A DNA stretch of 64,000 nucleotides from Alysiella filiformis (GCF_014054525.1 NZ_CP059564.1:878357-942356); one strand, 5' to 3'. Counted from the stretch's first letter, positions 28,407 through 37,761 are shown. Numbers and translations: made by a program. Notes: generated by a model from the sequence alone, not told the origin.

Positions 28407-29819
28407 ATGAATTACATCAGCACACGCGGTCAAACCGAACGCAAAACATTCAGCCAAATCGTGTTAATGGGTTTGGCACCCGATGGCGGCTTAATGCTGC
28501 CTGAAAGCTATCCCCAAGTCAGCGCAACCATGTTGGCAAACTGGCGCAATTTGAGTTACAAAAATTTGGCTTTTGAAATCATCAGCTTGTTTGCGCCCGA
28601 AATCCCAGCCGAAGATTTGCACGACATCGTATCGCGCACCTACACCGAAGACGTGTTTGGCACCGCCGACATCACGCCCGTTCGCACCCTGTCGGACGGC
28701 ATCAAAATTCAAGCCTTGTCTAATGGACCTACGCTGGCGTTTAAAGACATGGCGATGCAATTTTTGGGCAATTTGTTTGAATACGTTTTGGCGAAAGAAA
28801 ACAAACAGTTGAATATTTTGGGCGCGACCAGTGGCGACACAGGTTCGGCAGCCGAATACGCTTTGCGCGGCAAAAAAGGCGTAAACGTGTTTATGCTTTC
28901 GCCCGAAGGCAAAATGTCCGCCTTCCAACGCGCCCAAATGTTCAGTTTGCAAGACGAAAACATCGTGAACATTGCCGTAAAAGGCATGTTTGACGATTGC
29001 CAAGATATCGTCAAAGCCGTGCAAAACGACCACGCATTCAAAGAAAAATACCACATCGGTACGGTAAACAGCATCAACTGGGGACGCATTGTCGCGCAAG
29101 TCGTTTACTATTTCGCAGGCTACTTCCGCGCCACAGCGAACAACAGCGAGCGCGTCAGCTTTTGCGTGCCGAGCGGCAATTTCGGCAACATTTGCGCGGG
29201 ACACATCGCCAAACAAATGGGCTTGCCGATTGACCGCCTGATTGTCGCCACCAATGAAAATGACGTGCTTGACCAATTTTTCCAAACAGGCGAATACCGC
29301 CCACGCAGCACCGCGCAAACTTACGTTACGTCCAGCCCATCTATGGACATTTCCAAAGCGTCCAATTTTGAGCGTTTTGTGTTTGATTTGGTGGGGCGTG
29401 ATAGCCAGCAAATTGTTGATTTGTGGGAAAAAGTGGGCGCAGGCACAGGTTTTGATTTGGGCAACAGACTGCCTGAAATCCGCGAAAAATACGGTTTCAC
29501 ATCGGGCAAATCCACCCACGCCGACCGTTTGGCAACCATCAAACAGGTGTTTGCAAGCGATAAAGCATTGCTCGACCCCCACACCGCAGATGGCGTAAAA
29601 GTGGCGCGTGAAGTGCGTTTGCCCAACGAAACCATCATTTGCTTGGAAACCGCGCTTGCCGCCAAGTTTGACGAAACGATTCGTGAAGCGGTGGGCGAGG
29701 TGGCGATTCCGCGTCCTGCCAAATTGGTGGGTTTGGAAGATTTGCCGCAGCGCGTTCAAATCGTTGAAAATGATGATGAAATTGTGAAACAAATTATCCG
29801 TGCGAAATTGGATAATTGA
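28407..29819 (+). CDS. thrC: Threonine synthase
   Basis: Last step of threonine synthesis, from O-phosphohomoserine; PLP-dependent and cytoplasmic. 470 residues. The PLP lysine is in NGPTLAFKDMAMQFLG (about residue 112), followed by the phosphate-binding loop ATSGDTGSAA. It begins with MNYISTRG, typical of the gamma/beta-proteobacterial family. It stands alone and ends at a DUS-pair terminator. Confidence 0.97.
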   Translation: MNYISTRGQTERKTFSQIVLMGLAPDGGLMLPESYPQVSATMLANWRNLSYKNLAFEIISLFAPEIPAEDLHDIVSRTYTEDVFGTADITPVRTLSDGIKIQALSNGPTLAFKDMAMQFLGNLFEYVLAKENKQLNILGATSGDTGSAAEYALRGKKGVNVFMLSPEGKMSAFQRAQMFSLQDENIVNIAVKGMFDDCQDIVKAVQNDHAFKEKYHIGTVNSINWGRIVAQVVYYFAGYFRATANNSERVSFCVPSGNFGNICAGHIAKQMGLPIDRLIVATNENDVLDQFFQTGEYRPRSTAQTYVTSSPSMDISKASNFERFVFDLVGRDSQQIVDLWEKVGAGTGFDLGNRLPEIREKYGFTSGKSTHADRLATIKQVFASDKALLDPHTADGVKVAREVRLPNETIICLETALAAKFDETIREAVGEVAIPRPAKLVGLEDLPQRVQIVENDDEIVKQIIRAKLDN

Positions 29820-29836
29820 TTTTTGGCGATAAAAAG

Positions 29837-29875
29837 GCTGCCTGAAAAGCAAAAATGCGTTTTCAGGCAGCTTTG
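29837..29875 (+). terminator. DUS-pair terminator after thrC
   Basis: GCTGCCTGAAAA and TTTTCAGGCAGC form a 12-base stem 18 bases past the thrC stop, with T residues following. Confidence 0.85.
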
Positions 29876-29898
29876 CATTATCCTACAATTTTTTGATT

Positions 29899-30091
29899 GC
29901 CGCCCACCTGTTCCCTCTCCTGTGGGAGAGGGTTAGGGAGAGGGGAAAACTGGCGATGCTCAACGATTTTTCCCTCTCCCCAGCCCTCTCCCACAGGAGA
30001 GGGAGTAGGTTGCGGCATCTCAACGATGGTGGGCAATGTTTTATTTTTCCAATGAAACAGAGGTTGGTGCAACAAGTTGCACCCTACATCT
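29899..30091. repeat. GAGAGGG palindrome next to a TTGCACCCTACA half-palindrome
   Basis: TTCCCTCTCCTGTGGGAGAGG and its complement form a long palindrome (29912-30009). Beside it, GGTGCAACAAGTTGCACCC (30064-30082) matches the element nested at 21369-21438. Together they fill the convergent gap between thrC and lysA. Confidence 0.65.
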
Positions 30092-30092
30092 T

Positions 30093-31322
30093 CTATTCCA
30101 CCAAACACGCCTTTTCGTGTGCGATTAAATCGTCAAAGGTTTCGCGCTGGCGGATTAAACGTGCTTGGCTGCCTGAAACCAACACTTCTGCCGCACGGTT
30201 GCGCGTGTTGTAATTGCTTGCCATGCTTGCGGCATACGCGCCTGCGCTGTGTACGCGCAATAAATCGCCTTGTTGGGCGGCAATTTCGCGTTCTTGTGCC
30301 AAAAAATCGCCTGTTTCGCAAATCGCGCCCACAATATCGGCAACCATGCGGTTTTGGCGGCTGCCGTCCACATTGTCTATGTGGTGATAGGCTTGGTACA
30401 GGGCAGGGCGGATTAAATCGTTCATGGCAGCGTCCACAATCACAAAGTTTTTCTCTTCGCCCTGTTTGACGTATTCCACGCGGGTAATCAGGCTGCCTGC
30501 ATTGCCCACCAAGCTCCGACCCGGTTCCAAAATCAACGCCAAATCGCGTCCTGCCAACAACTGTGCCACCTTGTCGGCATAGGGTTGCAAATCGGGTGGG
30601 TTGTCGTTGGGGCGATAGTTGATGCCCACGCCACCGCCCAAATCAATGTGTTGCAATTCAATGCCTTGTGCTGCCAATTTGTCAATCAGATGCAAAATGC
30701 GTTCGCACGCCGCGCTCAATGGCGACAAATCCAATAATTGCGAACCGATGTGGCAATCAATCCCCACAATTTGCAAATGCGGCAAGCTGGCGGCGTGTTG
30801 ATAGGCGCGTTCCGCATCTGACATGGCAATGCCGAATTTGTTGGCTTTCAAACCTGTGGAGATGTAGGGGTGGGTTTTCGCGTCCACATCGGGGTTAATC
30901 CGCAGGGAGATGGGGGCGATTTTGCCCATTTTGCCTGCCACTTCGTTTAAGCGGTCAAGTTCGGGCAGGCTTTCTACGTTGAAACATTTGATGTTGTTTT
31001 GCAAAGCAAATTGCATTTCGGCAACCGTTTTGCCCACGCCTGAAAAGATGATTTTGTCGGCACTGCCACCTGCCGCCAACACACGCGCAATTTCGCCACC
31101 CGACACGGTGTCAAAGCCGCTACCCAGTTGGGCAAAGTGCTGGATAATGCTCAAATTGCTGTTGGCTTTAACCGCATAGCAAATCAAAGGCTGGCTGCCT
31201 GAAAATGCCGTTTCATAAGCGCGATAGGCTTGTGTGAGCGCGTCTTGGCTGTACACATAAAGTGGGGTGCCAAATTGTTCGGCTAATTGGGGGTAGGGGA
31301 TTTGTTCACAGGTTTGAATCAT
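30093..31322 (-). CDS. lysA: Diaminopimelate decarboxylase
   Basis: Makes lysine from meso-diaminopimelate. 409-residue PLP enzyme of the alanine-racemase fold. The PLP lysine is in CYAVKANSN (about residue 53), HIDLGGGVGI and LEPGRSLV bind phosphate, and CETGDFLA carries the active-site Cys of the family. The start overlaps the lptM stop (ATGA). Confidence 0.97.
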   Translation of the reverse strand: MIQTCEQIPYPQLAEQFGTPLYVYSQDALTQAYRAYETAFSGSQPLICYAVKANSNLSIIQHFAQLGSGFDTVSGGEIARVLAAGGSADKIIFSGVGKTVAEMQFALQNNIKCFNVESLPELDRLNEVAGKMGKIAPISLRINPDVDAKTHPYISTGLKANKFGIAMSDAERAYQHAASLPHLQIVGIDCHIGSQLLDLSPLSAACERILHLIDKLAAQGIELQHIDLGGGVGINYRPNDNPPDLQPYADKVAQLLAGRDLALILEPGRSLVGNAGSLITRVEYVKQGEEKNFVIVDAAMNDLIRPALYQAYHHIDNVDGSRQNRMVADIVGAICETGDFLAQEREIAAQQGDLLRVHSAGAYAASMASNYNTRNRAAEVLVSGSQARLIRQRETFDDLIAHEKACLVE

Positions 31323-31480
31323 GGTTTTGTCTCGGTTTGGGGTTGGGTGGATTGGGTTTCCAATCCCGTTTGAATGATGCCAAATTGGTTTTTATCGTTT
31401 TCTTTGGGCAGATACAAATCGCCTTTGAAACCACAGGCACTCAATATTAACACATTGATAAGCAAAAATATTTTTTTCAT
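31319..31480 (-). CDS. lptM: LPS translocon maturation lipoprotein LptM (YifL family)
   Basis: 53-residue lipoprotein: MKKIFLLINVLILSAC, then the family signature CGFKGDLYLP. In E. coli LptM helps LptD fold and form correct disulfides at the outer membrane. The gene lies directly before lysA in many beta- and gamma-proteobacteria, and the same order with overlap is seen here. The start at 31480 was chosen because the open frame upstream is DUS sequence. Confidence 0.88.
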   Translation of the reverse strand: MKKIFLLINVLILSACGFKGDLYLPKENDKNQFGIIQTGLETQSTQPQTETKP

Positions 31481-31557
31481 GATATGAAAACTTTCAGGCA
31501 GCCTGAAAAATATGGCAAAATAAGCCACTTATTTTAAAACATTTAGAGACATAAATC

Positions 31558-31881
31558 ATGACCGAAACCGAATTTTTGCAACATTCCGATGCACTTTTCA
31601 CCCACATTGAAACCGCGTTGGACGACAGCGATTTGGATTGCGAAACCGCAGGCAATGTTTTGACCATTACCGCCGATGATGGCACACAAATCATCGTCAA
31701 TCGCCACACGCCCAACCAAGAATTGTGGATTGCCGCCAAAAGCGGTGGCTACCATTTTGCCCACCACAACGGCGCATGGCTGGCAACGCGCGACCAACGC
31801 GAATTTTTTGCCGTGTTAAACGAAGCCCTTACTGCCGCAGCAGGCGAAGAGATGAGTGTGCCTGTGTTTCAGGCAGCCTGA
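31558..31881 (+). CDS. cyaY: Frataxin homologue CyaY
   Basis: 107-residue iron-binding regulator of Fe-S cluster assembly. The N-terminal helix is acidic ([15 protein letters not shown]), and the beta sheet has [23 protein letters not shown], the family core. It diverges from lptM-lysA, a common arrangement. The last codons Phe-Gln-Ala-Ala-stop come from a DUS. Confidence 0.95.
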   Translation: MTETEFLQHSDALFTHIETALDDSDLDCETAGNVLTITADDGTQIIVNRHTPNQELWIAAKSGGYHFAHHNGAWLATRDQREFFAVLNEALTAAAGEEMSVPVFQAA

Positions 31882-31908
31882 ACATCATCAAAATGGGAGT
31901 AAATCAAA

Positions 31909-32133
31909 ATGCTGACCACCATGCCTTTAATGGCTGGCAATGTGCAAGCCATTCATTTGCCAAAATCTTTGGCATTTGAACCGAATGTGCCAGTTGTCAT
32001 TCACAAAGAAAACGACAAATTGATTATTGAACCTGTGCAAACTTTGGCGAATGTGCCTGAATTGTTTGCACAACTGGGCAATGAACAAGATATTCAACGT
32101 GAAACATTGGCGGAGAATGAACGCACATGGTAA
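31909..32133 (+). CDS. vapB: VapB-type antitoxin
   Basis: 74 residues. The N-terminal AbrB/MazE-like DNA-binding part is visible in VQAIHLPKSLAFEPNVPVVIHKENDKLIIEP, and the C-terminal part should wrap the toxin. It overlaps vapC by seven bases, typical of toxin-antitoxin operons. A nearer start (Met5) is possible. Confidence 0.88.
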   Translation: MLTTMPLMAGNVQAIHLPKSLAFEPNVPVVIHKENDKLIIEPVQTLANVPELFAQLGNEQDIQRETLAENERTW

Positions 32134-32516
32134 TCGTGCCGAAATACATGTTGGACACCAACATTTGCATTTATCTGATGAAAAACACACCGCCAAGTAT
32201 TGTAAAAAAATTCAGTGAATGTTTTGTGGGCGAAGTGGTCATGAGTGCGATTACTTGGGCTGAATTGCAACGCGGTTTGAATGTGCATCAATCTGCTGCG
32301 ACATTTCAAAAATTGTCTTCTTTAATCAAAATTTTACCTTTTGATGATAAGGCAGGCGAAGTGTTTGGCAAAATCATGCAAACAGGTAAACACAAAGCCA
32401 ATTTTGATACGCTCATTGCCAGTCATGCGATTTCGTTGAACCTGATTTTGGTCAGCAACAATGAAAAAGATTTCACAGACTTTGATTTAACTGTGGAAAA
32501 TTGGACAACAATGTAA
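32127..32516 (+). CDS. vapC: VapC-type PIN-domain ribonuclease toxin
   Basis: 129 residues. The PIN active-site acids are seen: Asp in YMLDTNICIYLM (residue 10), Glu in ITWAELQRG and Asp in NFDTLIASHA, with a further acid in NNEKDFTDF. VapC toxins cut tRNA or rRNA when the antitoxin is degraded. The gene pair sits between cyaY and a small Sel1 gene. Both genes appear intact. Confidence 0.92.
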   Translation: MVIVPKYMLDTNICIYLMKNTPPSIVKKFSECFVGEVVMSAITWAELQRGLNVHQSAATFQKLSSLIKILPFDDKAGEVFGKIMQTGKHKANFDTLIASHAISLNLILVSNNEKDFTDFDLTVENWTTM

Positions 32517-32544
32517 ATTTCAGGCTGCCTGAAAAGGAAAAATT

Positions 32545-33093
32545 ATGGAAAATCAAACCGATTTGGGCATGATTGCCTATGAACAAGGCGATTTTGCCAC
32601 CGCCTTTGCCGAATGGACAAAGCTGTCTGAAAACGGCAATGCCCAAGCACATCACAATTTGGCAATGCTGTATGAAAACGGTCAAGGTGTGGCAGAAAAC
32701 CTTGATTTGGCAAAACAATTTTGTCAAAAAGCCGCCGAGTTGGGCTTGGCAAACGCGCAATACCATTTGGGCTATATGCTTTTGGGCAGCGACCCCAAAG
32801 CCGCATTGGATTGGTGGGAACAAGCCGCGCAACAAGGGCTTGCCGAAGCGCAACACGATTTGGCGCAACAGTATTTGCTTGGCGAAAATGTGGCGCAAGA
32901 TTTGGACTTGGCAGCCGATTGGTACGAAGCCGCCGCCCAACAAAATCACACGCCCAGCCAATTCAATTTGGGCGTGTTGTATGCCAATGTGCAGCAGTAT
33001 GCCAATGCACGGTATTGGTGGGAAAAAGCCGCCGCTTTAAACAGCGAAGATGCCATTGCCGCCTTGCAAAAATTGAACGAGATGAATGCGTAA
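32545..33093 (+). CDS. Small Sel1-repeat protein
   Basis: 182 residues with about four Sel1 repeats (AHHNLAMLYENGQGV, AQYHLGYMLL, AQHDLAQQYLLGENV, SQFNLGVLYANV). There is no signal peptide, so it is probably cytoplasmic. It resembles the repeats of the 4177-6870 protein. The partner is unknown. Confidence 0.85.
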   Translation: MENQTDLGMIAYEQGDFATAFAEWTKLSENGNAQAHHNLAMLYENGQGVAENLDLAKQFCQKAAELGLANAQYHLGYMLLGSDPKAALDWWEQAAQQGLAEAQHDLAQQYLLGENVAQDLDLAADWYEAAAQQNHTPSQFNLGVLYANVQQYANARYWWEKAAALNSEDAIAALQKLNEMNA

Positions 33094-33100
33094 AATGAAT

Positions 33101-33222
33101 GTTCAGGCAGCCTGACAGTTCGGTATCTGTATTCGTAGGGGCAGATTTCACATCTGCCCCGCCAGCATTTGAAATGGATAAACCCAACAAGGGGCGGATA
33201 TGAAATCCGCCCCTACGACAAA
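33101..33222. repeat. Family A palindromic repeat
   Basis: GTAGGGGCAGATTTCACATCTGCCCC and AAGGGGCGGATATGAAATCCGCC are present as two hairpins facing each other, with a DUS on the left. It lies just before psd and may reach into its leader. Confidence 0.7.
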
Positions 33223-33269
33223 TGGAAAATGGGCGTACTTCGCCAGTTTTCAAAACAGGAAAAAACACC

Positions 33270-34163
33270 ATGAATTTAAAACCTTATCCCAAACCCACTT
33301 GTTGCCAACGCGCCAAAATTGCCTTTCACTATTTGTTGCCACAACTGGCAATCACGCGCTTGGCAGGCTGGTTTGCCGAAAAAGAATGGGGCAGATTCAC
33401 GCATTTTGTGATTAAGTACTTCGCCAAATGCTACAAAGTGGATTGGCACGAAGCACAAAAATCCCAACCCAGCGATTTCAAAAATTTCAACGAATTTTTC
33501 ACGCGCGAATTGAAAGACGGTGCGCGACCCATCGTTTCAGGCAGCCACGAAATCGCCCTGCCTGCTGACGGTCGCGTGAGCGAAGGCGGTGCCATTCACG
33601 GCAATTTGCTGTTGCAAGCCAAAGGGCATATGTTCAGTTTGGCAGACTTGCTGGCTGGCGACACCGATTTGGCACAACAGTTTGAAAATGGTGTGTTTTT
33701 AACCACTTATCTGTCGCCACGCGATTATCATCGTGTGCATATGCCCTGCGCTGGCACATTGCGGAAAATGATTTATGTATCGGGCGAACTGTTTTCCGTC
33801 AATCCCTTTTTGGCGCAACATGTTCCCAACTTGTTTGCGCGAAACGAGCGCGTGATTTGCGTGTTTGACACCGAGTTTGGCACGATGGTGCAAATTTTGG
33901 TGGGCGCAACCGTAACCGCCAGCATGAGTACCGTGTGGCACGGCGTGGTCAATCCACCGCGCAACGAAGCCATTCGCGTGTGGGACTATCCTGCCGATGG
34001 CGACCAAGCCGTGCATTTGGCAAAAGGCGCGGAAATGGGCGCGTTCCGTTTGGGTTCAACCGTTATCAATTTGTTTCAGGAAAACAAAGTGTTGCTCAAC
34101 GCCAATTTACAGGCTGGTGTGCCAACCAAAATGGGCGAATTGTTGGGGACTTTGGCAGCGTAA
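33270..34163 (+). CDS. psd: Phosphatidylserine decarboxylase proenzyme
   Basis: Makes phosphatidylethanolamine at the inner membrane. 297 residues. Self-cleavage at LGST makes the pyruvoyl group from Ser263; the Asp/His partners are in PADGRVS (Asp100) and YHRVHMP (His157). The start is the ATG at 33270; an upstream in-frame Met lies in the repeat. Length fits the short bacterial PSD group. Confidence 0.95.
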   Translation: MNLKPYPKPTCCQRAKIAFHYLLPQLAITRLAGWFAEKEWGRFTHFVIKYFAKCYKVDWHEAQKSQPSDFKNFNEFFTRELKDGARPIVSGSHEIALPADGRVSEGGAIHGNLLLQAKGHMFSLADLLAGDTDLAQQFENGVFLTTYLSPRDYHRVHMPCAGTLRKMIYVSGELFSVNPFLAQHVPNLFARNERVICVFDTEFGTMVQILVGATVTASMSTVWHGVVNPPRNEAIRVWDYPADGDQAVHLAKGAEMGAFRLGSTVINLFQENKVLLNANLQAGVPTKMGELLGTLAA

Positions 34164-34165
34164 AT

Positions 34166-34364
34166 CTTTTCAGGCTGCCTGAAATTTTTACAAACAGCAT
34201 TTGCACACTGACGTAGGGGCGGATTTCATATCCGCCCTTTTCACAACCATTTGATAAAAATGAAAAATAATGCTACATCAAAACAGGGCGGATATGAAAT
34301 CCGCCCCTACGAATGCAGTTTTGCAAAGATTTTAGCCTGAATGAATTTTCAGGCTGCCTGAATA
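34166..34364. repeat. Family A palindromic repeat (nearly complete)
   Basis: Bounded by DUS on both sides (TTTTCAGGCTGCCTGAA at each end). Inside, GACGTAGGGGCGGATTTCA with complement, then GGCGGATATGAAATCCGCC, form two facing hairpins separated by about 45 bases. Confidence 0.75.
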
Positions 34365-34368
34365 TTGT

Positions 34369-34863
34369 TTAATGTGAATGATGATGTTCGCCGTGTGGCT
34401 CGTGTTGGTGTTCATGATGATGTGAATGCGTGTCGCCCATTTTTTTGACTTGCACTTTCACATTTTTTGATTGTCCGTTTTTGAATTTCAATTTCAGATT
34501 GAAACTTTGTCCAGCAGTAAGCGGCTGTTTCAAATCAAAAAACATGATGTGATACCCCCCAGCTTGCAAAGCCACAGTTTGACCTGCTGGCAGCACAATG
34601 CCGTCTTTCACTTGGCGCATTTTCATCACACCATTTTCGTTGATGTGGGTGTGCAATTCGGTGTATGCTGCCACTTTTTTGCTCACGCTTGCGCCAATCA
34701 AAACGTGGTCGGTGGGGTCGGTGTTGGTCAGTTGCATGAATGCGCCGCCTTGCTGAATGCCCGCCACAGTGGGACGCGCAAACGCATCGCGCACTGCCAC
34801 GCCTTTTGCCAAAGCCATTTGTGCCAACAAAATGGTGGCGATGGCACATGTCCATTTTTGCAT
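34369..34863 (-). CDS. Copper chaperone PCu(A)C with His-rich tail
   Basis: 164 residues. The signal peptide ends near AQMALA|KGV. The PCu(A)C core is seen in TELHTHINENGVMKMRQV and GGYHIMFFDL, which supply Met/His copper ligands. The final 19 residues include nine His, an extra metal-binding tail. Such proteins deliver copper to cytochrome oxidase in the periplasm. The ATG at 34863 follows AAGGGCAAATC; the longer frame translates a DUS. Confidence 0.88.
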   Translation of the reverse strand: MQKWTCAIATILLAQMALAKGVAVRDAFARPTVAGIQQGGAFMQLTNTDPTDHVLIGASVSKKVAAYTELHTHINENGVMKMRQVKDGIVLPAGQTVALQAGGYHIMFFDLKQPLTAGQSFNLKLKFKNGQSKNVKVQVKKMGDTHSHHHEHQHEPHGEHHHSH

Positions 34864-34981
34864 GATTTGCCCTTGTTTTATCGGAAAGGGTGTTATTGTA
34901 TAACAAGCCAAACAGTCTGAAAACGTTTCAGGCAGTCTTTCACGATGCCACAAAAAATAAAATGGTGTGTGTTGGGGATTT

Positions 34982-35342
34982 GCGCTCTGTCGCCACACGA
35001 GCGACTTACTTTTTAAAAAAGTAAGCCAATAGCCATTTTTATTTGATTTGAGTAATTTGCATTTTCAGGCTGAAACCTTTGCAAAACTCGGTTTGTAGGG
35101 GCAGATTTCATATCTGCCCCGTTTAGGTTTGCAGAAATTTTCATTCTTATCAATAAATTGAAAAAAGGGCGGATATGAAATCCTCCCCTACGTCAGTTTA
35201 AAAGTAGGTTTTGCAAAGGTTTCAGGCTGCCTGAAATATTTTTTTGAAAAGCAACCGTTCAGCTTTAATGTATTTGGCTTACTTTTTTAAAAAGTAAGTC
35301 GCCGAAGGCAAAAACCTTTTTGTAGGCTAGTGAAAGCCGCGC
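34982..35342. repeat. Family A and family C repeats side by side
   Basis: No gene found. 35063-35236 is the best complete family A element: TTTTCAGGCTGAAACCTTTGC at one end and its complement GCAAAGGTTTCAGG at the other. 35223-35312 is a family C copy matching 28263-28351. GCGCTCTGTCGCC is at 34982. Confidence 0.75.
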
Positions 35343-35963
35343 CTAAAAACCAAACAAAGCCACATCGCCTTTGCCTTGGCGCACCAACTGTGTGCCATCG
35401 GTCATGTCAATAACGGTGGTGGGTTCGGTGCCGCACCAGCCGCCGTCTATGACCAAATCCACGCTGTGTTCCAAGCGGTCGCGGATTTCATAGGGGTCGG
35501 TTAAAGGTTCATCGTCTTCGGGCAACATGAGCGTGCAAGACAACATCGGTTCGCCCAATTCTTTGAGCAAAGCCAGGGCAATCGCATTATCAGGCACACG
35601 CAAGCCGATGGTTTTGCGTTTTGGGTGCAAGGTGCGATTGGGTACTTCCTTGGTGGCTTGCAAAATAAAGGTGTACGCCCCTGGGGTTGCCGCTTTCAGT
35701 TGGCGAAATTGGCTGTTGTCCACTTTGGCATAAGTGCCCAACTCGCTCAAATCGGCACACATTAAAGTAAGATGATGTTTCAAATCAATTTGGCGAATGG
35801 CTAAAATGCGTTCCATGGCATTTTTATCGCCCAAATGGCAGCCCAAGGCATAACATGAATCGGTGGGGAAAACAATCACCCCCCCTTTTTTGATGATTTC
35901 AACCGCTTGTTTAATCAAACGTTCTTGCGGATTATCGGGGTGTATGGCAAAAAATTGCGACAT
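35343..35963 (-). CDS. YciO/Sua5/YrdC-family protein
   Basis: 206 residues. The fold's nucleotide/RNA-binding features appear in GGVIVFPTDSCYALGCHLGDK and KRKTIGLRVPDN. Members of the TsaC group make threonylcarbamoyl-AMP for tRNA t6A; YciO relatives have a similar fold but a weaker or different role. Length and the ending RQGKGDVALFGF fit YciO better than TsaC. It diverges from tmk. Confidence 0.88.
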   Translation of the reverse strand: MSQFFAIHPDNPQERLIKQAVEIIKKGGVIVFPTDSCYALGCHLGDKNAMERILAIRQIDLKHHLTLMCADLSELGTYAKVDNSQFRQLKAATPGAYTFILQATKEVPNRTLHPKRKTIGLRVPDNAIALALLKELGEPMLSCTLMLPEDDEPLTDPYEIRDRLEHSVDLVIDGGWCGTEPTTVIDMTDGTQLVRQGKGDVALFGF

Positions 35964-36051
35964 AAAACGTGTTCCTGTGAAATTTTGATTGAAAAAAACA
36001 TTTTATCATACCATAATGACATTGTTTCTCATTGTTATAAAAGGAAAAATC

Positions 36052-36672
36052 ATGGCAGCCAAATTCATCACATTAGACGGCATTGACGGCGCAGGCAAAA
36101 CCACTCAATTAAACGTGATTCAAGAATGGTTTACCGCCCAACAACTGCCCGTGGTGTTCACGCGCGAACCAGGTAGCACCCCTTTGGGCGAACAATTACG
36201 CGAAATCGTGTTGAACCCCGCCAGCAAAATGACCCCCAAAGCCGAAACCCTGCTCATGTTTACCGCCCGTCAGCAACATTTGGACGATGTGGTTTTTCCC
36301 AATTTAAACAAGGGCATCAATGTGGTTTGCGACCGTTTTACCGATGCCACCTTTGCTTATCAAGGCGGTGGACGCGGCTTGCCATACGCCCAAATTGCCG
36401 CATTGGAACAATGGGTGCAAGGCGATTTTCAGCCCGACTTTACCCTGATTTTGGATGTGCCATTGGAAGTGGCATTGCAACGCATTGAACGCAGCCGCGA
36501 AAAAGACCGCTTTGAACAAGAACCAGCCGAATTTTACCGTGCCGTGCGCGAAACCTATTTGCAACGCGCCGCCAGCCAACCGCAGCGTTATGCGGTACTC
36601 AACAGCAATCGTGAAAAAGAAGTGGTGAGGCAGGATATTTTTAACCTATTGAATCAATTATTTGAAAGATAA
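36052..36672 (+). CDS. tmk: Thymidylate kinase
   Basis: Phosphorylates dTMP to dTDP. 206 residues with P-loop LDGIDGAGKTTQ, the DRF motif (CDRFTDATFAYQGGGRG) and a LID with SREKDRFEQE. The start is the ATG at 36052, preceded by AAAGGAAAAATC. Last gene of the typical backbone before the island. Confidence 0.96.
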   Translation: MAAKFITLDGIDGAGKTTQLNVIQEWFTAQQLPVVFTREPGSTPLGEQLREIVLNPASKMTPKAETLLMFTARQQHLDDVVFPNLNKGINVVCDRFTDATFAYQGGGRGLPYAQIAALEQWVQGDFQPDFTLILDVPLEVALQRIERSREKDRFEQEPAEFYRAVRETYLQRAASQPQRYAVLNSNREKEVVRQDIFNLLNQLFER

Positions 36673-36716
36673 ACTTGGGGCAGATTAGCCCGATTTGTTC
36701 CCATACCGTGTATGGG

Positions 36717-36760
36717 TTTTCAGGCAGCCTTTCATTTTTCAGGCTGCCTGAACGGTTTTT
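36717..36760. terminator. DUS-pair terminator between tmk and a LysR gene
   Basis: TTCAGGCAGCCT (36719-36730) and AGGCTGCCTGAA (36741-36752) pair, with T runs on both sides. It serves two convergent genes. Confidence 0.8.
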
Positions 36761-36783
36761 TCAGCGAAAATCGTTGAATGGGT

Positions 36784-37674
36784 TTATGCCATTTGCATAA
36801 TCAATTCGCGCAACCAATGGTGTGCCACATCGCCCTGTGTGCGTTCGTGCCACGCAAGGTGCATTGAAAAACCATCAATCGCAATCGGTGGGGATTTGAG
36901 TACCACATTGGATAAAGTTTGTGCCAATTTTTCAGGCAGCACCGCCACCAAATCCGATTCTTGTAGCAACTGAGGCAACAGCAAAATATTGTTTACCGAC
37001 ACCATCACCTTGCGATTTAAACCCAGCGATTGCAATGCCAAATCGGTCGCCCCACGAAATTCGCCGCCATTGTACGAGAGCATCGCAAAGGGCAAATGGC
37101 TGAATGTTTCTGCCGTCAAAGGCGTATTTGCCATAGGGTGCGTTTTGCTCATTGCACAAATATAGCGTTCATCATACAGTTTTTGCTGATACATATCAGG
37201 CGTGATATGTTGATGGCTGGTCATTGCCAAATCAATTTTATTTTGTTCAAACAATGCCTTAATATTTTGCCCCTGCACAGGCAACAAGGCAACCTGCACA
37301 TTGGGTGCAAGCCGTCTTAATTTCAAAATCAAAGGCAGGGCAATAATTTGTTGAATGTAATCCATTGCCCCAATTCTTAAAGTCATCGTTAAAGTTTGTG
37401 CTTCAAATTGGGCAGGTGTGAGCATCGTCTCCACATCAGCCAGCACTTTTTTGGCAATCGCCCCAAGCTGTATCGCACGGTCGGTCGGCACAATGCCGTG
37501 CTGCACCCGCACAAAAAGCGGGTCGTCAAAACTTGCCCGCAAACGGTTTAAAATGCCACTCATCGCAGGCTGTGTTACCGACAAGCGATGAGCGGCACGG
37601 CTGACATTCTGCTCATCAAGCAGCACCACAAAGGCTTTGAGGAGATTTAAATCCAGTTTTCTCATATCAGTCAT
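36784..37674 (-). CDS. LysR-family transcriptional regulator
   Basis: 296 residues. The N-terminal HTH is LDLNLLKAFVVLLDEQNVSRAAHRLSVTQPAMSGILNRLR. The C-terminal effector domain (about 95-296) has the periplasmic-binding-protein-like fold. The DLNLL start resembles the NodD/SyrM/PA2206 group. It lies back to back with the TetR gene's 3' end. The target and ligand are unknown. It is the first gene of the region that lacks backbone palindromes. Confidence 0.92.
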   Translation of the reverse strand: MTDMRKLDLNLLKAFVVLLDEQNVSRAAHRLSVTQPAMSGILNRLRASFDDPLFVRVQHGIVPTDRAIQLGAIAKKVLADVETMLTPAQFEAQTLTMTLRIGAMDYIQQIIALPLILKLRRLAPNVQVALLPVQGQNIKALFEQNKIDLAMTSHQHITPDMYQQKLYDERYICAMSKTHPMANTPLTAETFSHLPFAMLSYNGGEFRGATDLALQSLGLNRKVMVSVNNILLLPQLLQESDLVAVLPEKLAQTLSNVVLKSPPIAIDGFSMHLAWHERTQGDVAHHWLRELIMQMA

Positions 37675-37761
37675 TGTGATAGACCATCTTTTATTTTGTT
37701 ATTGGCTATGATATGGGGGCTGTGTTTGGATTTCAAGCGGTGTTTTTGCAAAACTCATTTT

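Noticed and set aside
28491..29852. Long minus-strand frame opposite thrC
   Set aside because: It mirrors the thrC codons (His/Phe/Gly-rich, no family features) and lacks a ribosome site; thrC is certain.
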